From: VAXT01 sp035318925
GTDB lineage: Bacteria; Actinomycetota; Thermoleophilia; Gaiellales; Gaiellaceae
DNA length: 64,000 nt
Assembly (NCBI GenBank): GCA_035318925.1
Contig: DATHDS010000014.1
Coordinates: 186,001-250,000, forward strand
Reading direction: 5' to 3'
The position numbers and the translations under genes are program-made. This document shows positions 1-8,049 of this stretch, piece after piece. Positions within the stretch are counted from its first letter, which is position 1. Every line of letters starts with the position of its first letter. The notes under the pieces were generated by a model, which ran no database searches, was not told the DNA's origin, and saw nothing but the letters and a program-made list of their open reading frames with translations.

Positions 1-60
1 GAGCACGCGGCGGCGCTCCTCATCGAGGAGCGTCCGGAACTGCTCGACGTCGACTGCCAT
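1..60 (-). CDS. DksA/TraR-type protein, N-terminal fragment (cut by window edge)
   Basis: Only the first 20 residues are visible, starting at an ATG at 60 and running off the left edge. They begin MAVDVEQFRTLLDEERRRVL, an acidic/basic helix like the N-terminus of small TraR/DksA zinc-finger proteins, which bind the RNA polymerase secondary channel. It lies just downstream of divIVA on the same strand, a common place for a traR/dksA-like gene at the end of actinobacterial division clusters. The zinc finger itself is outside the window, so the assignment rests on the N-terminus and position only. Confidence 0.45.
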   Translation of the reverse strand, partial: MAVDVEQFRTLLDEERRRVL

Positions 61-82
61 CGCCACCAAGTCTAGTTGCGTG

Positions 83-520
83 TCAGGCGGCTTCGGCGGC
101 CTCGTCTTCGCCGTTCCCTTCGTCGACCATCGCGAGCGCCGACCGCAGCAGCGACCGGATCCGGCTCGCCTCGCCGCGCAGGTGCTCACGCTCGGCCAGC
201 GCCTGCTGCTTGATCAGCCGCGACTCCGCGTGCGCCTCCGTCAGGAACACGTCCGCCTCGCGGCGGGCCTGGTCCTTCAGTTCCTGCGCGCTCCGCTCGG
301 CCGAGACGAGCGTCTTGCGGAGGAGCGTCTCGAGATCGATGTAGCGCGCGATGTCCGACTCCATCCGCTCGAGCTTGTCCTGGAGGTCGGCACGCTCGCG
401 CCAGACCTCTTCGAAGCTCTCCACGATCTCCTCGTGGAGCCGGTCGGTCGCCGCCCGGCGGTAGCCGAAGAAGCCCCGGCGGAGCTTGACGTGACGAATT
501 TCGACAGGTGTCAGTGCCAT
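83..520 (-). CDS. DivIVA-domain coiled-coil protein
   Basis: A 145-residue cytoplasmic protein. The N-terminus (about residues 3-30: LTPVEIRHVKLRRGFFGYRR) matches the DivIVA lipid-binding start, in which a short segment with a Gly-Tyr/Phe turn precedes a long coiled coil. Residues 30-135 are strongly heptad-like and charged (Glu/Arg/Lys/Gln rich), and the tail is acidic. DivIVA proteins bind negatively curved membrane at poles and septa and recruit growth or division factors. It follows yggT and sepF on the same strand, the usual actinobacterial order, which supports a division/growth role. It is shorter than Wag31-type polar scaffolds, so it may be a secondary DivIVA paralogue. Confidence 0.85.
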   Translation of the reverse strand: MALTPVEIRHVKLRRGFFGYRRAATDRLHEEIVESFEEVWRERADLQDKLERMESDIARYIDLETLLRKTLVSAERSAQELKDQARREADVFLTEAHAESRLIKQQALAEREHLRGEASRIRSLLRSALAMVDEGNGEDEAAEAA

Positions 521-536
521 TTCTCCACCTCCTTTC

Positions 537-839
537 TCAGTGCAGTCGGTCGAGGATGTCCGTGATCAGAAACCGGATGAAGTAGAGGCTGAACACGGCG
601 ACAATGGGCGAGATGTCAATCGCGCCCAGGGGCGGCATGATCCGCCTGAAGAGGCGCAGGTACGGATCGCACACGTCATAGAGGAAACGCTGGATTCGGT
701 TCAGCCAGATCGAGTAGGGGAGCTTCACCCACGACGTGATGATGTAGCCGAAGATGAGGAGGATGTAGACGTAGATGAAGACGTCCACGAACTTCTCGAT
801 CGACGAGATCGCGTCGGCAAGTACGAGCCATCCGCCCAT
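537..839 (-). CDS. YggT family membrane protein
   Basis: A 100-residue protein with two hydrophobic segments (about residues 17-37 and 72-92). Between them is the YggT signature, including a conserved Pro and the sequence YDVCDPYLRLFRRIMPP. YggT proteins are small integral membrane proteins, often encoded beside yggS and sepF. Their molecular role is poorly known, with links to osmotic stress and division. The gene sits between sepF and divIVA on the same strand with short gaps, so it is probably co-transcribed with them. Confidence 0.85.
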   Translation of the reverse strand: MGGWLVLADAISSIEKFVDVFIYVYILLIFGYIITSWVKLPYSIWLNRIQRFLYDVCDPYLRLFRRIMPPLGAIDISPIVAVFSLYFIRFLITDILDRLH

Positions 840-880
840 GCGGCCGTGTTCGGCTCGTGGCGGCCGGTTCCTCTTACCGG

Positions 881-1426
881 TTATGCCTGATTGAAGAAGC
901 CGCCGCGCTCGAGGAGCCGTGCCCGCTCTTCGGCCGAGACCTCGACATTTCGCGGCGTGAGCAGGAAGACCTTGTCGGCGACGCGCTGCATGCCCCCGTC
1001 CATCGCGTAGGTGAGGCCGCTTCCAAAGTCGATCAGCCGCTTGGAAAGGTCTGCATCGGAGCCCTGGAGGTTCAGGATGACGGGCGTCCCTTCCTTGAAC
1101 TTGTCGGCGATCTGCTTGGCGTCGTCGAAGCGCTGCGGGACGACGAGGTGGACGCGTACCGAGGGGTGCCCCGGCGCCGCCTCGACTGCCCGCGGGCGTG
1201 TCGGCCTCAAAACTGCTGTGCGTGCGCCTGAAGAAGCCTCCGGCTCCGTCCAGTCCTCGAACTCGGCCCGCCGCCGGCGCGATGAAAGCCGGCGGACGTT
1301 CGGGCGCTCGCTATACGAACGCTCGAGCTCCTCGTTCGTGACGTAGCCGTCCTCGTCCCACTCTTCGTCCTCCTCGGCGATGCCGAAGTAGACGAGGGTT
1401 CTGTTCCAGACGTCTGCGAAGCCCAT
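881..1426 (-). CDS. sepF: Cell division protein SepF
   Basis: A 181-residue protein. It has an amphipathic N-terminus (MGFADVWNRTLVYFGI) suited to membrane insertion, an acidic and Arg-rich linker (residues 18-85), and a C-terminal SepF core (about 88-165). The core contains VPQRFDDAKQIADKFKEGTP and the SKRLIDFGSGLTYAMDG stretch typical of the family. SepF tethers FtsZ to the membrane and is essential in many actinobacteria, which lack FtsA. Length and domain order are normal. It lies 12 bases downstream of yggS and is likely in one transcript with it. Confidence 0.92.
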   Translation of the reverse strand: MGFADVWNRTLVYFGIAEEDEEWDEDGYVTNEELERSYSERPNVRRLSSRRRRAEFEDWTEPEASSGARTAVLRPTRPRAVEAAPGHPSVRVHLVVPQRFDDAKQIADKFKEGTPVILNLQGSDADLSKRLIDFGSGLTYAMDGGMQRVADKVFLLTPRNVEVSAEERARLLERGGFFNQA

Positions 1427-1438
1427 AGCTGCGGAATG

Positions 1439-2032
1439 TTATCTCTGATACAGCACAGACCCAATTCGAATCATGGTCGCGCCTTCCTCTGCTGCCACTC
1501 GGTAATCCTGGCTCGTGCCCATCGAGAGCTCGGCCAGCCCGTGTGTTTTCGCTAACGCATGCAGTTTTTCGAAGTACGGACGGGATCGCTCGGGGTCGTC
1601 TGTCGCCGGAGGCATCGTCGAGAGGCCGACGATCCGCGGGTAGAGCTCGACGTACGCTGGGATCTCGTTCGGCGAGACGCCCGACTTGCTCGCCTCGCCC
1701 GCGAGGTTGACCTGGAGCAGCGCAGGCACCTCGAGGCGACGCGCGGCCGACTCGGAGTCGAGGGAGTGCACGAGCTCGCAGATGCCGCTCACGAGCTTCG
1801 CCTTCCGGCTCTGGAGGTGACCGATGAAGTGCCAGTGGAAGGTGCTTCCGTGGGCGGCGTGCTTGGCCTCGAGGTCCTGCGCCTTGTTCTCGCCGACGAC
1901 CTCGATCCCGGCCTCGGCCAGGACAGCCATGTCGGCGACGGACACGTACTTCGTCGCGGCCACGATCGTCACTTCCTGCCCGACCTCGTCCCTGACGCGA
2001 GCGAGCCGCTCGCGCACCTGCTCAGCGGACAA
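1439..2032 (-). CDS. yggS: YggS/PROSC-type pyridoxal phosphate homeostasis protein
   Basis: About 197 residues from a TTG start at 2032 (TTG at 2038 or GTG at 2017 are alternatives). The reading frame stays open upstream but is not protein-like there, so the start is set by the overlap with the pgeF stop. Family marks include VAATKYVSV with the PLP-binding lysine, a VGENKAQDL segment, WHFIGHLQSRKAK, and the C-terminal LSMGTSQDYRVAAEEGATMIRIGS. YggS is a single-domain PLP carrier with no known catalysis that balances PLP and amino-acid pools. It is at the short end of the family (usually 220-230), mainly through a short N-terminus. Position between pgeF and sepF is classic. Confidence 0.88.
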   Translation of the reverse strand: MSAEQVRERLARVRDEVGQEVTIVAATKYVSVADMAVLAEAGIEVVGENKAQDLEAKHAAHGSTFHWHFIGHLQSRKAKLVSGICELVHSLDSESAARRLEVPALLQVNLAGEASKSGVSPNEIPAYVELYPRIVGLSTMPPATDDPERSRPYFEKLHALAKTHGLAELSMGTSQDYRVAAEEGATMIRIGSVLYQR

Positions 2033-2735
2033 GCCCAATGACGCCCTGTGTGCCGCGGGGCCTGCCCGTTCGGCGCTCGGAGAAGAAGAGGTCGGGGCGG
2101 CAGGACGTGCAGAGGTCGACGCGCTCGACGTCCGTGGCTCCGGCTTCGCGCGCCGCCAGCTCCGCGGCCGTCCAGAGGTCGAGCTTCCCGCCGCTGACGA
2201 TGGTGGGACCGAACCTGTCGCGGAAGCGTCCGGCCACGTCCTCCTGGACCTCGTAACAGCAGGGGCCGATCGCTGGGCCGATGATCGCCGCCAGTCGGCT
2301 GCCGCCGAGGCTGCGCGCGGCCACGTCGAGGATGCCGTCCGCGAGCCCTCGCCAGCCTGCATGCAGTACCGCGAGGGCGGGGTCGTCGCCGTTCGTGCGC
2401 GCAAGGGCGATCAGCACGCAGTCGGCGCCGAGGGCGACCATCGGCACGCCGGGCTCGTCCGTCCAGAGGCCGTCACCCGGCGTCCCTCGAGAGCCCGCCT
2501 GCGCGCGGTTGACGATCGTGGAATGAGTCTGGTAGCCAAGCGTGAGCCGCTGCTCGTCGGCGTTGAGGGTCGAGCAGAGGCGCCGGCGGTTCTCATCGAC
2601 GCGCTCGACGTCGTCGCCGGTGCGGCGGCCGAGGTTGAGCGACTCGAACGGGCCTTCGCTCACACCGCCCAGGCGGGTCGAGAAGACGACCTCGTACGGC
2701 CCGGAAACTTCCCAGCGGAACACCGTGACGCTCAT
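2022..2735 (-). CDS. pgeF: PgeF/YfiH laccase-domain protein
   Basis: A 237-residue protein with the conserved zinc/copper-site His and Cys residues of the DUF152/laccase-domain family: GYQTHS, GADCVLIAL, VLHAGWRGL and IGPAIGPCCYEVQEDV. Members hydrolyse wrongly joined peptidoglycan peptides (L-Ser in place of L-Ala) or act on purine nucleosides. Which activity applies here cannot be read from sequence. The ATG start overlaps the cca stop by four bases (ATGA), implying translational coupling. The stop lies inside the start region of yggS. Confidence 0.9.
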   Translation of the reverse strand: MSVTVFRWEVSGPYEVVFSTRLGGVSEGPFESLNLGRRTGDDVERVDENRRRLCSTLNADEQRLTLGYQTHSTIVNRAQAGSRGTPGDGLWTDEPGVPMVALGADCVLIALARTNGDDPALAVLHAGWRGLADGILDVAARSLGGSRLAAIIGPAIGPCCYEVQEDVAGRFRDRFGPTIVSGGKLDLWTAAELAAREAGATDVERVDLCTSCRPDLFFSERRTGRPRGTQGVIGLVR

Positions 2736-3976
2736 GTGCTCTCGACGAGCTCCCGCGCGGCCGCGAGCTCGGACTCCCGCCCGTCAAGCTCGCCGTCCAG
2801 CTTCCGGCGGCGGAGCTCGGCGAGGATCTCCCCCACTCGCGGCGATTCGCCGAGGCCGAGTGCTGCAACGTCCTCGCCCGTGATCGCGAGCCGGATCCCG
2901 GCCAGGCGCTCGAAGTAGTCGTGGAGCGGCGGCAGGTCGGTGAGGGCGAGGGCGAAGAGCGGTGCGTCGGGCGCGTGAGGCTCCGCGATCGCGACCACGT
3001 CAGCCGGCGAGAGGCCGTCCTTTGCCAGCGCGTCTGCGATGTGCCGCGCGTCGGTGATCGCAGCGGCGATCTGGGTCGCGTCCCGGCGACGCACCTTCAG
3101 GCCGTCCAGCCAGGCGCGGATCTCGTCGGGCGGCAGGTTTCGCCCGAGGGCGGTCATTCCGAGCCTCCAGGAGGGGATGTCGAGGGCGTAGCGCTCGTTC
3201 AGCTCGCGGAGGTAGTGGGTGAGTTGCGCGGCCTCGGCGTCCGCGGCGGCGTGGTGATGAATCGCCTGCTCGAGGCCGAGCTCCGCGAGCCTGGGGATCG
3301 AATGCTCGACGTCGCCTTCCTCGAAGAGCGCGATCAGCTCGTCGCGCATGCGCGCGCCGGAGAGGTCGTGGACATGCCCTCGCGCGACGGTGTCGTGGGC
3401 AAGCGTGGCGGTGTGCTCGTCCATGCGGAAGCCGTACCGGTTCTCGTACCGGATCGCCCGGAAGATGCGGGTCGGGTCGTCGAGAAACGATCGGTCGTGG
3501 AGCACGCGGATCCGTCCGGCGTCGAGATCGGCATGGCCTGCGAAGGGATCGACGAGACGTCCCTTGTCGTCCCCTCTGAGCGACGCGGCCATCGCGTTGA
3601 TCGTGAAGTCCCGGCGGAAGAGGTCGGCCTCGATCGAGCCCGGCGCAACGGTCGGCAGTGCGCCCGGGGACTCGTAGGACTCCGTGCGTGCGGTGACGAC
3701 GTCGACCCGCTGGTCGTTCCCGTAGAGGACGACGGCGGTGCCGAACTTGTCGTGCGCCTTCACGCGCCCGCCGACGGCCGCCGCGAGCGACCTCGCGAAT
3801 GCGATCGCATCCCCTTCGACGGCGATGTCGACGTCGAAGCTCGGCTCTCCGAGCAGGATGTCCCGGACGGTGCCACCGACGAGGTAGACCCCGCCGTAGG
3901 GGCCGTCGACCGCGGAGACAGCGTCGAAGACCTGGTCCAGGCGCTCGGGCAGGGCGAGCTCGCTCATCCGGCTCAT
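2732..3976 (-). CDS. cca: CCA-adding enzyme / poly(A) polymerase family nucleotidyltransferase
   Basis: About 414 residues from ATG 3976 (ATG 3967 also possible; the open frame upstream is not protein-like). The N-terminal catalytic head has YLVGGTVRDILLG followed by the metal-binding Asp pair in SFDVDIAVEGD, then RRDFTINAMA and DPTRIFRAIRYENRYGF. These are hallmarks of class II tRNA nucleotidyltransferases, which finish tRNA 3' ends with CCA. The C-terminal half (about 220-414) is helical neck/body without a clear HD motif. It opens the division-flank transcript and overlaps pgeF by four bases. A-adding or poly(A) specificity cannot be separated from CCA addition by sequence alone. Confidence 0.85.
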   Translation of the reverse strand: MSRMSELALPERLDQVFDAVSAVDGPYGGVYLVGGTVRDILLGEPSFDVDIAVEGDAIAFARSLAAAVGGRVKAHDKFGTAVVLYGNDQRVDVVTARTESYESPGALPTVAPGSIEADLFRRDFTINAMAASLRGDDKGRLVDPFAGHADLDAGRIRVLHDRSFLDDPTRIFRAIRYENRYGFRMDEHTATLAHDTVARGHVHDLSGARMRDELIALFEEGDVEHSIPRLAELGLEQAIHHHAAADAEAAQLTHYLRELNERYALDIPSWRLGMTALGRNLPPDEIRAWLDGLKVRRRDATQIAAAITDARHIADALAKDGLSPADVVAIAEPHAPDAPLFALALTDLPPLHDYFERLAGIRLAITGEDVAALGLGESPRVGEILAELRRRKLDGELDGRESELAAARELVEST

Positions 3977-4082
3977 TCTGCCTGGGCTCTCCGCCCGGAA
4001 CTGACTCGATCTTGGCGCGACCGTGTGACAGACGTGTGCGCTTCTCCCCGATACGCTCACAGCGGGTGGCGGGTGGAGCTCT

Positions 4083-4098
4083 CCCCACCCGGGTGGGG
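4083..4098. terminator. GC-rich perfect palindrome between ridA and cca
   Basis: CCCCACCC followed directly by GGGTGGGG, a perfect 16-base palindrome about 42 bases beyond the ridA stop and 107 bases before the cca start. It could fold into a short hairpin ending the hisB-like/ridA transcript, or serve as a protein-binding site. No U-run follows, so intrinsic termination is only a guess. Confidence 0.35.
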
Positions 4099-4139
4099 AC
4101 GATGGGCTAACTGCTGGGCCCGTCCCTCAAGGACACGGC

Positions 4140-4529
4140 TCAGAGGAGCGCGATCGCCTCGATCTCGACCAGCGCGCCCGACGGAAGCGCTGCGACCTCG
4201 ATGGTCGCGCGCGCAGGAGGGATCGCGCCCACCCGCTCCGCGTAGACGCTGTTCATCCCCTGAAAATCGCTCAGGCTCGTCAGGAAGACAGTGGTCTTCA
4301 CGATCCGGTCGAGCCCGCTTCCGGCCTCGGTGAGGATCGCTTCGAGGTTCTCGAAGATCTGCGTCGTCTGCTCCTCGATCGCCGGGCCGACCATCTCCGA
4401 CGCCCCGGGGGCGAGGCCGAGCTGGCCCGAGACGAACACGAGCCCGTTCGCCTTGATCGCCTGCGAGTACGGCGCTCCCTGAAACGGCGCCGGTGCCTTC
4501 TCGGTGCGCACGGCGGTTTTGCCCTCCAT
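4140..4529 (-). CDS. RidA family reactive-intermediate deaminase
   Basis: A 129-residue protein covering the whole YjgF/YER057c/UK114 fold: APYSQAIKANGLVFVSGQLG near the N-terminus, then VKTTVFLTSLSDFQGMNSVY and the C-terminal PPARATIEVAALPSGALVEIEAIAL. The Arg of PARATIEV, which binds the carboxylate in active RidA proteins, is present. RidA proteins hydrolyse reactive enamine/imine intermediates. I prefer ATG 4529 over GTG 4535 because an AAAGGAG ribosome binding site lies just upstream of it, overlapping the stop of the HisB-like gene. The two genes are therefore coupled. Confidence 0.9.
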   Translation of the reverse strand: MEGKTAVRTEKAPAPFQGAPYSQAIKANGLVFVSGQLGLAPGASEMVGPAIEEQTTQIFENLEAILTEAGSGLDRIVKTTVFLTSLSDFQGMNSVYAERVGAIPPARATIEVAALPSGALVEIEAIALL

Positions 4530-4531
4530 CG

Positions 4532-5071
4532 TCACTCCTTTCGTGTCCGCGGCCGGCCGGCCTGCGCGAGCGCCACGCCGAGCGCTTTGAAGATCGCCTC
4601 GAGCACGTGCTGGGAGTCGTCGCCGCCGATCAGCCGCACGTGCAGGGTGAGCCCACCGCCTTCCGCGAGCTCGTGCAGGAAACTCGCTACGAGATCGGTC
4701 CCCAGACCGCCGATCCTCGCCTCGGACAGATCGACGTTGGAGACAACGAGCGGTCTGCCGGATGCCTCGAGCACGACCTGCGCCAGCGCCTCGTCCGCTG
4801 CCGCAGCAGCCGAGCCGTGACCGCGAGCACTCTCTCGGCTGAGCGGCTCGCGCAGGGCCTCGCCGAGCGCCTTGCCCGCGGAGGCGATCTCCGCCTCGGC
4901 CCGCTCGGGAGCGACCTGCAGCTCGAGATCGAGCGACCCGTAGCGCGCAAGCAGGCCCAGCAGGTGATCGAGCATCGGCAGCCCGCTGCTGACGTTGCTC
5001 TCGCCCGCGCCGTCAAGCGAAACACGGACGCGAACGTGATCTTGTTCGCTCACTCGATCGGGGGACACCAT
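4532..5071 (-). CDS. HisB-like protein with degenerate metal site (possible pseudoenzyme)
   Basis: About 179 residues from ATG 5071. It aligns along its length with imidazoleglycerol-phosphate dehydratase: the SSGLPMLDHLLGLLARYG segment (29-45), DEALAQVVLEASGRP (93-107), GTDLVASFLHELA (124-136), LHVRLIGG and LEAIFKALGVAL. The catalytic metal motif normally reading HHTVED is replaced here by residues around 59-64 (EAEIAS), and the later His-His-x-x-Glu reads QHVLE. The conserved His before DEAL falls in an Ala-rich stretch. LDH (His36) survives. Normal dimanganese catalysis looks impossible. It forms an operon with ridA. The real hisB, if any, must be elsewhere. Confidence 0.75.
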   Translation of the reverse strand: MVSPDRVSEQDHVRVRVSLDGAGESNVSSGLPMLDHLLGLLARYGSLDLELQVAPERAEAEIASAGKALGEALREPLSRESARGHGSAAAAADEALAQVVLEASGRPLVVSNVDLSEARIGGLGTDLVASFLHELAEGGGLTLHVRLIGGDDSQHVLEAIFKALGVALAQAGRPRTRKE

Positions 5072-5149
5072 CCCTCGATCAAGGGTACCGCACCCCCGTA
5101 GCCAGGCCGACGACGGAGAAGAGCCTTTTCCGCTCCCCGTGCCGCCTGC

Positions 5150-6742
5150 ATGCCTCTCTCCCGCTCTCACATCCCCCGATTCCCGGCGTTTCTCGCAACC
5201 GCCGCTGCTCTGGCGGCGTTCTTTGCGCCGAGCGGGGCGACGAGCACGCCCGCAACGTCTCACGCGGTCGTCGGCTTCCGCTCCAATGAGCAGCTCGCCG
5301 CGGCCTTGACACGCTTCCCGGGCGCCCGGATCGTCCGTCGCCTGCCCCATATGAAGACGGTCGTGATCGAGCTGAAGGGCTCTGCGGCCGGTTTTTCCGG
5401 CCTGCCTGGCATCTCCTTCGCCCGCGCACCCCTTCGGCGCACGGTCAAGGTCGAGCCCGCGCTGGCCGCGACGTTCCGGTTCGGCCTGCCCTACGAGTGG
5501 CAATACGTCGTCACCCGCGAGAACGAGGTGCCCGAGGAGGTGCTCCGCGCGGCGGGCGCGATCAAGATCGGAGTCGTCGACACCGGCCTCGACGTGACCC
5601 ATCCCGACATCGCCGCAAAGGCGCCCGAGACCTGGGACGTCGTCCACCACCGGACGAACGTCGCCGACAAGGACGGGCACGGGACCTTCGTCTCCGCGCT
5701 CGCCGCAGGATCCGTCAACAACAACGAAGGAATCGCAGGCTTCGGCGGCGACGCACAGCTCCTGATGGTGAAAGCCGTCGGCGCGGGCGACAGCTTCAGC
5801 GACGTGGACGAATCCGCGGCGATCGTGTACGCGGTCGACCACGGAGCGAAGATCATCAATCTCAGCATCGGCGGCGAGGGCTCGTCGCCACTGGAGCAAC
5901 GCGCGGTCGAATACGCCGCGAGCCACAACGTCCTCATGGTTGCAGCCGCGGGCAACGAGTACGCGGACGGCAATCCGGTCGAGTATCCCGCCGCCGCGCT
6001 GCAGCCGGTCGGCTCGAACGGGCAAGGCGGCATCGGACTGTCGGTCGCCGCCAGCACGATCACCGGCAAGCGCGCATCCTTCTCGAACACCGGCTCTCAG
6101 ATCTCGCTCGCCGCCCCCGGGCAGCACGTCTTCAGCGCCATCGCGGCAGGCACGCCGCGTGCCTGGTGGCCTCGATATGCGCTGCCCGGCTCGCTTGCCG
6201 GCCTCTACGGCTGGTCGAGCGGGACCTCGTTCTCGACCCCAGAGGTCGTCGGCGCGGCGGCGCTCGTCTGGGCGGCCAATCCGTCACTCACCGCGACGCA
6301 GGTCGCCGGGATCCTCAAGGCGACCGCATCCGGAGGCGGCAGATGGGCTCCAGGGCTCGGCTACGGCGTGATCGACGTCGCAGCTGCGGTCGCAACGGCC
6401 GCGGGACAACCGGTCCGCCCCTTGCGCTCCCGGGCCGCCTCGTGGCTGAACGTCCGCCGGCTCCATGCCCGTTCACCCCGCGGGTCGAGCCTACGTCGCG
6501 TACGCCTCGCCGTGCACCTGCGGACAGGCGCCCCGACTGTGACGCCGGACTACCGGTCGCTCACACTTCAGATTCGCAGCGGTGGAAGCTGGCATCGCAT
6601 CGCAAAGACGACGACTCGCCTCGGCGGAGGAATCCACTGGACGGTCGGGCTCCGTCCGGGCCGCCACGTCCTGCGCGTCCTCTACCGCGGCCGCTCGGAC
6701 CTGCGGTCTGCCATGCGCCTCAAGCCTGTCCGGGTTCTCTAA
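5150..6742 (+). CDS. Secreted S8 family serine protease (subtilase)
   Basis: A 530-residue protein with an N-terminal signal peptide (Arg at 5-10, hydrophobic 11-26, Ala-rich cleavage region near 30). Residues 38-105 resemble an inhibitor-like propeptide. The subtilisin triad is intact: Asp144 in GVVDTGLDVTHPD, His177 in DKDGHGTFVSALAAG and Ser360 in SSGTSFSTPEV, with oxyanion Asn269 in AAAGNEY. After the protease domain (about 137-410) an Arg/Ser-rich linker leads to a beta-rich C-terminal domain of about 100 residues. It is probably released or held at the cell surface. Divergent from the HisB-like gene; its 3' end overlaps that of murA by four bases. Confidence 0.92.
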   Translation: MPLSRSHIPRFPAFLATAAALAAFFAPSGATSTPATSHAVVGFRSNEQLAAALTRFPGARIVRRLPHMKTVVIELKGSAAGFSGLPGISFARAPLRRTVKVEPALAATFRFGLPYEWQYVVTRENEVPEEVLRAAGAIKIGVVDTGLDVTHPDIAAKAPETWDVVHHRTNVADKDGHGTFVSALAAGSVNNNEGIAGFGGDAQLLMVKAVGAGDSFSDVDESAAIVYAVDHGAKIINLSIGGEGSSPLEQRAVEYAASHNVLMVAAAGNEYADGNPVEYPAAALQPVGSNGQGGIGLSVAASTITGKRASFSNTGSQISLAAPGQHVFSAIAAGTPRAWWPRYALPGSLAGLYGWSSGTSFSTPEVVGAAALVWAANPSLTATQVAGILKATASGGGRWAPGLGYGVIDVAAAVATAAGQPVRPLRSRAASWLNVRRLHARSPRGSSLRRVRLAVHLRTGAPTVTPDYRSLTLQIRSGGSWHRIAKTTTRLGGGIHWTVGLRPGRHVLRVLYRGRSDLRSAMRLKPVRVL

Positions 6743-8049
6743 CCGGAGACGCGCTCGATGCGAGCGCCTACTGCGCGCAGCCGCTCGTCGATCCGCTCGT
6801 AGCCCTTGTCGATCTGGTAGACGGCTCCGATCGTCGACTCGCCCTCGGCGCAGAGACCGGCGAGCAGCATGGACATGCCCGCCCGGATGTCGGGGCTCTC
6901 CATTCGCTGGCCACGAAGCCTCGCCGGGCCTGTCACGACCGCGCGGTGGGGGTCGCAGAGGATGATGCGCGCGCCCATCGAGACGAGCTTGTCCGTGAAG
7001 AACAGCCGGTTCTCGAACATCTTCTCGAAGAGGAGCACGGTACCCTTCGCCTGGGTCGCCACTGTGAGCGCGATCGAGGTGCAATCGGATGGGAACGCAG
7101 GCCAGGGACCGTCCTCGATCTTCGGGATGTGCCCACCGATGTCGTCCTCCACGTGCAGCTCCTGCCCGGGCGGGACGCGCACGCTTCCCTCGCCCAGCTC
7201 GACGTGCACGCCGAGCCGCGCGAACGTCGGCAGGATCGAGACGAGATCCTCGGTCTTGACCCCATCAACGGTGAGGTCGCCGCCGGTCACCGCCGCGAGG
7301 CCGATGAAGCTCGCGATCTCGACGTGATCCGGCCCGATCGTCCATTCACCGCCGCCGAGGCGCTCGACACCCTCGACCTTGAGCACGTTCGACTCGATGC
7401 CCTCGATCGACGCTCCGAGCGAGACGAGGAAGCGGCACAGGTCCTGGACGTGCGGCTCGCACGCCGCGTTGCCGATCACCGTGCTCCCTGGCGTGAGTGT
7501 CGCGGCCATCAGGATGTTCTCGGTCGCCATGACGCTCGCCTCGTCGAGGAAGACGTTCGCGCCGCGGAGGCCGTCCGTCCGCATCTCGTAGAGATCGCCG
7601 GCCTCGACGCGCGCGCCGAGGTTCGTGAACCCGTGGATATGCGGGTCGAGCCGTCGACGTCCGATGACATCGCCGCCAGGCGGAGCGACGACGACGCCTC
7701 CGCAGCGCACGAGCAGCGGGCCCGCCAGCAGGAACGAGGCCCGCATGCGAGAGCAGAGCTCCCGGTCGAGCTCCGTCTTCCTGATCTCGGCGGCCTGGAC
7801 GCGAACCTCGTTCGGGCCAGTCCACTCGACGTCGGCGCCGACGTCGACGAGGAGCGCGAGCATCGTGTCCACGTCGCGGATCCGCGGAACGTTCCGCAGC
7901 ATGACGGGCTCGGAGGTCAGCAGGCAGGCGGCGAGGATCGGCAGAACGCCGTTCTTGTTCCCGGCAGCCGTCACGTGCCCGTGCAGCGGCTGCCCGCCTT
8001 CGATGACGAAGGACTCCATCAACTCGTGCTCGACCATCGTTTCAGTCAT
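6739..8049 (-). CDS. murA: UDP-N-acetylglucosamine 1-carboxyvinyltransferase with Asp at the Cys115 position
   Basis: A 436-residue protein of the EPSP-synthase fold carrying out the first committed step of peptidoglycan synthesis (PEP plus UDP-GlcNAc). Lys32 and Asn33 in AAGNKNGVLPILAA are conserved, as is RMRASFLLAGPLL. The loop that holds the catalytic, fosfomycin-reactive Cys in E. coli reads APPGGDVIGRRRLDPHIHG, so Asp127 replaces Cys. The same change is established in Mycobacterium and Chlamydia MurA, where the enzyme stays active but resists fosfomycin. The ATG start at 8049 shares bases with the start of the divergent HD gene. Confidence 0.93.
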   Translation of the reverse strand: MTETMVEHELMESFVIEGGQPLHGHVTAAGNKNGVLPILAACLLTSEPVMLRNVPRIRDVDTMLALLVDVGADVEWTGPNEVRVQAAEIRKTELDRELCSRMRASFLLAGPLLVRCGGVVVAPPGGDVIGRRRLDPHIHGFTNLGARVEAGDLYEMRTDGLRGANVFLDEASVMATENILMAATLTPGSTVIGNAACEPHVQDLCRFLVSLGASIEGIESNVLKVEGVERLGGGEWTIGPDHVEIASFIGLAAVTGGDLTVDGVKTEDLVSILPTFARLGVHVELGEGSVRVPPGQELHVEDDIGGHIPKIEDGPWPAFPSDCTSIALTVATQAKGTVLLFEKMFENRLFFTDKLVSMGARIILCDPHRAVVTGPARLRGQRMESPDIRAGMSMLLAGLCAEGESTIGAVYQIDKGYERIDERLRAVGARIERVSG

